This document shows positions 32,199 through 33,124 of a stretch of DNA of 33,124 nt, in pieces. Position numbers and translations under genes: made by a program. Source of the stretch: Burkholderiales bacterium (GTDB taxonomy: Bacteria; Pseudomonadota; Gammaproteobacteria; Burkholderiales; Nitrosomonadaceae); contig JACKLV010000023.1 in assembly GCA_024235755.1 (NCBI GenBank), positions 1-33,124 of the forward strand, written 5' to 3'. The notes under the pieces were generated by a model, which was not told where the DNA came from, did not search any database, and saw only the letters and a program-made list of their open reading frames with translations. Position 1 is the first letter of the stretch. Every line of letters starts with the position of its first letter.

Positions 32199-33124
32199 TT
32201 ACTCCCTACCCGGCATGCGCATTGGCCCGATATAACGGGACGCGATCACCAAATTGTCGATATACAAAAAATAGGTGGTTTCCGGTTTGGCGGTGCCGCC
32301 ATGATAGAAATTGAGCCATAAGCTTTCGATTTTCAGGTCAGTCGTTTCGCGGAAACGAAGATCGGTTTTTTGAAAAATTTTGCGTCCATCAATCCATACC
32401 GTTAATTCGCCATTGGCTATACCGGGATCGTTCAGTTTCAGAAATTGTTCGACCGCATACCAATGATTCTTTTGCAGCAAATTCAGCGGATTGTTCCAAG
32501 GGATTGTCTCGCCATAATTTGATTGACTGTCGAGGTGATAAACATAATTGCCAAGCGGAATTGCGCCGCTGTATTTCGAATTGGGCGAGGCCTCCAGAAA
32601 ATAGGCGCCGCGCGCAGACCAGCCGTTATAACCGTCTATTGCCCGGCCGCCCCATCCAGCTCTGTCATAGGTGCCTGAAAAGCCCGGCAGTTTGCCGGCA
32701 TCTGTCGGCTGCCAGTTGTTACCGAAGCGCAAATAATAGCGGAAGTACATTTGTTCGGGCTCACGGCTAATCAGTTGTTGAAAGCGGTAATGGCCGGTAA
32801 AGCCAAAATTTGTTTTGGAATTGAATGCAATTTGCAGGGCATTACCACTCAGCGGTTTAAAACGGTCAATGCGGTAATCGGTATCGACTAGCTGGTATGT
32901 GTCGTAATGGCCTATGTCGCTGAGATGCGCCTGCCAACCAGCATTCGGGGTTAAGAGCCTTCGTGGTGCCTCAAAGTTTTCGGCAAGTATGACATCGGGA
33001 TGATCGGAGAGATTACGGTCGCCCGGATATTGCCAGGCAATGCCGTGTTCGATTTCGCTAGGGGTAGTCAATGGAGCGACTGCGTAGACGCCGATCTGCA
33101 CATTACCGTATTGTTTGTCGGTGG
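32199..33124 (-). CDS. Polysaccharide lyase-like protein, 5' end off right edge
   Basis: The frame is open to the window edge, so at least 308 residues are seen and the start lies beyond 33124; the GTG at 33101 is internal. The C-terminal two thirds look like the concanavalin-type jelly roll of PL14-like lyases: MYFRYYLRFGNNW, KLPGFSGTYDRAGWGGR, GWSARGAYF, then WYAVEQFLKLND, WIDGRKIF and ending FLYIDNLVIASRYIGP. Such proteins are usually exported and bind or cleave uronic-acid polymers, but catalytic residues cannot be confirmed here. It is convergent with cbbR; a CCGGC/GCCGG hairpin (32169-32198) lies between them. Confidence 0.65.
   Translation of the reverse strand, partial: TDKQYGNVQIGVYAVAPLTTPSEIEHGIAWQYPGDRNLSDHPDVILAENFEAPRRLLTPNAGWQAHLSDIGHYDTYQLVDTDYRIDRFKPLSGNALQIAFNSKTNFGFTGHYRFQQLISREPEQMYFRYYLRFGNNWQPTDAGKLPGFSGTYDRAGWGGRAIDGYNGWSARGAYFLEASPNSKYSGAIPLGNYVYHLDSQSNYGETIPWNNPLNLLQKNHWYAVEQFLKLNDPGIANGELTVWIDGRKIFQKTDLRFRETTDLKIESLWLNFYHGGTAKPETTYFLYIDNLVIASRYIGPMRMPGRE

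Overview
The window looks like the chromosome of a chemolithoautotrophic betaproteobacterium, most likely a Nitrosomonas-type ammonia oxidiser. The main evidence is a complete alpha-carboxysome locus built around form IA RuBisCO, with a divergent LysR-type regulator. It also has UbiK, ComM, AmgK/MurU and family I pyrophosphatase genes of proteobacterial type. The species assignment is inference; the gene families are read from the sequence.

Layout. 1-907: the end of an unrecognised minus-strand gene entering from the left edge, then a HigB/HigA toxin-antitoxin pair with its own promoter and operator palindrome. 1247-4750: a 1167-residue protein that I assign to the pyrophosphate-dependent PEP carboxykinase family. 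4751-7085: a gene-poor stretch with short repeats, a DNRLRE-type lipoprotein and an epoxide-hydrolase-like alpha/beta hydrolase ending inside a palindromic repeat. 7283-9544: inorganic pyrophosphatase and formate-tetrahydrofolate ligase, convergent. 9800-9989: a perfect FNR-type box upstream of a 37-residue membrane protein. 10237-12167: ComM (YifB) and UbiK. 12405-15865: a plus-strand operon for peptidoglycan sugar recycling (amgK, murU), then pepP and a small membrane protein.

16032-30584 is a single minus-strand carbon-fixation locus. In transcription order it holds cbbL, cbbS, csoS2, csoSCA, csoS4A, csoS4B, three near-identical csoS1 genes, a bacterioferritin-like gene, acRAF, mcdA, mcdB, cbbQ, cbbO, csoS1D and, after a 92-base gap, a cytosolic trypsin-like protease. 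CbbL/CbbS fix CO2. CsoS2 scaffolds RuBisCO to the CsoS1/CsoS4/CsoS1D shell. CsoSCA makes CO2 from bicarbonate inside. acRAF and CbbQ/CbbO assist RuBisCO assembly and reactivation. McdA/McdB distribute the particles on the nucleoid. CbbR (31236-32156) is divergent, and a three-half-site operator sits at the right distance from a weak -35/good -10 promoter for cbbL. The right edge holds the 3' part of a polysaccharide-lyase-like gene.

Most worth a second look: the protease beside the carboxysome genes, a possible -1 frameshift site in csoS2, the mosaic csoS1 triplet, a heme-less bacterioferritin with all six ferroxidase ligands, the FNR-controlled micro-protein, the PPi-PEPCK candidate, and the unrecognised partial gene at the left edge.
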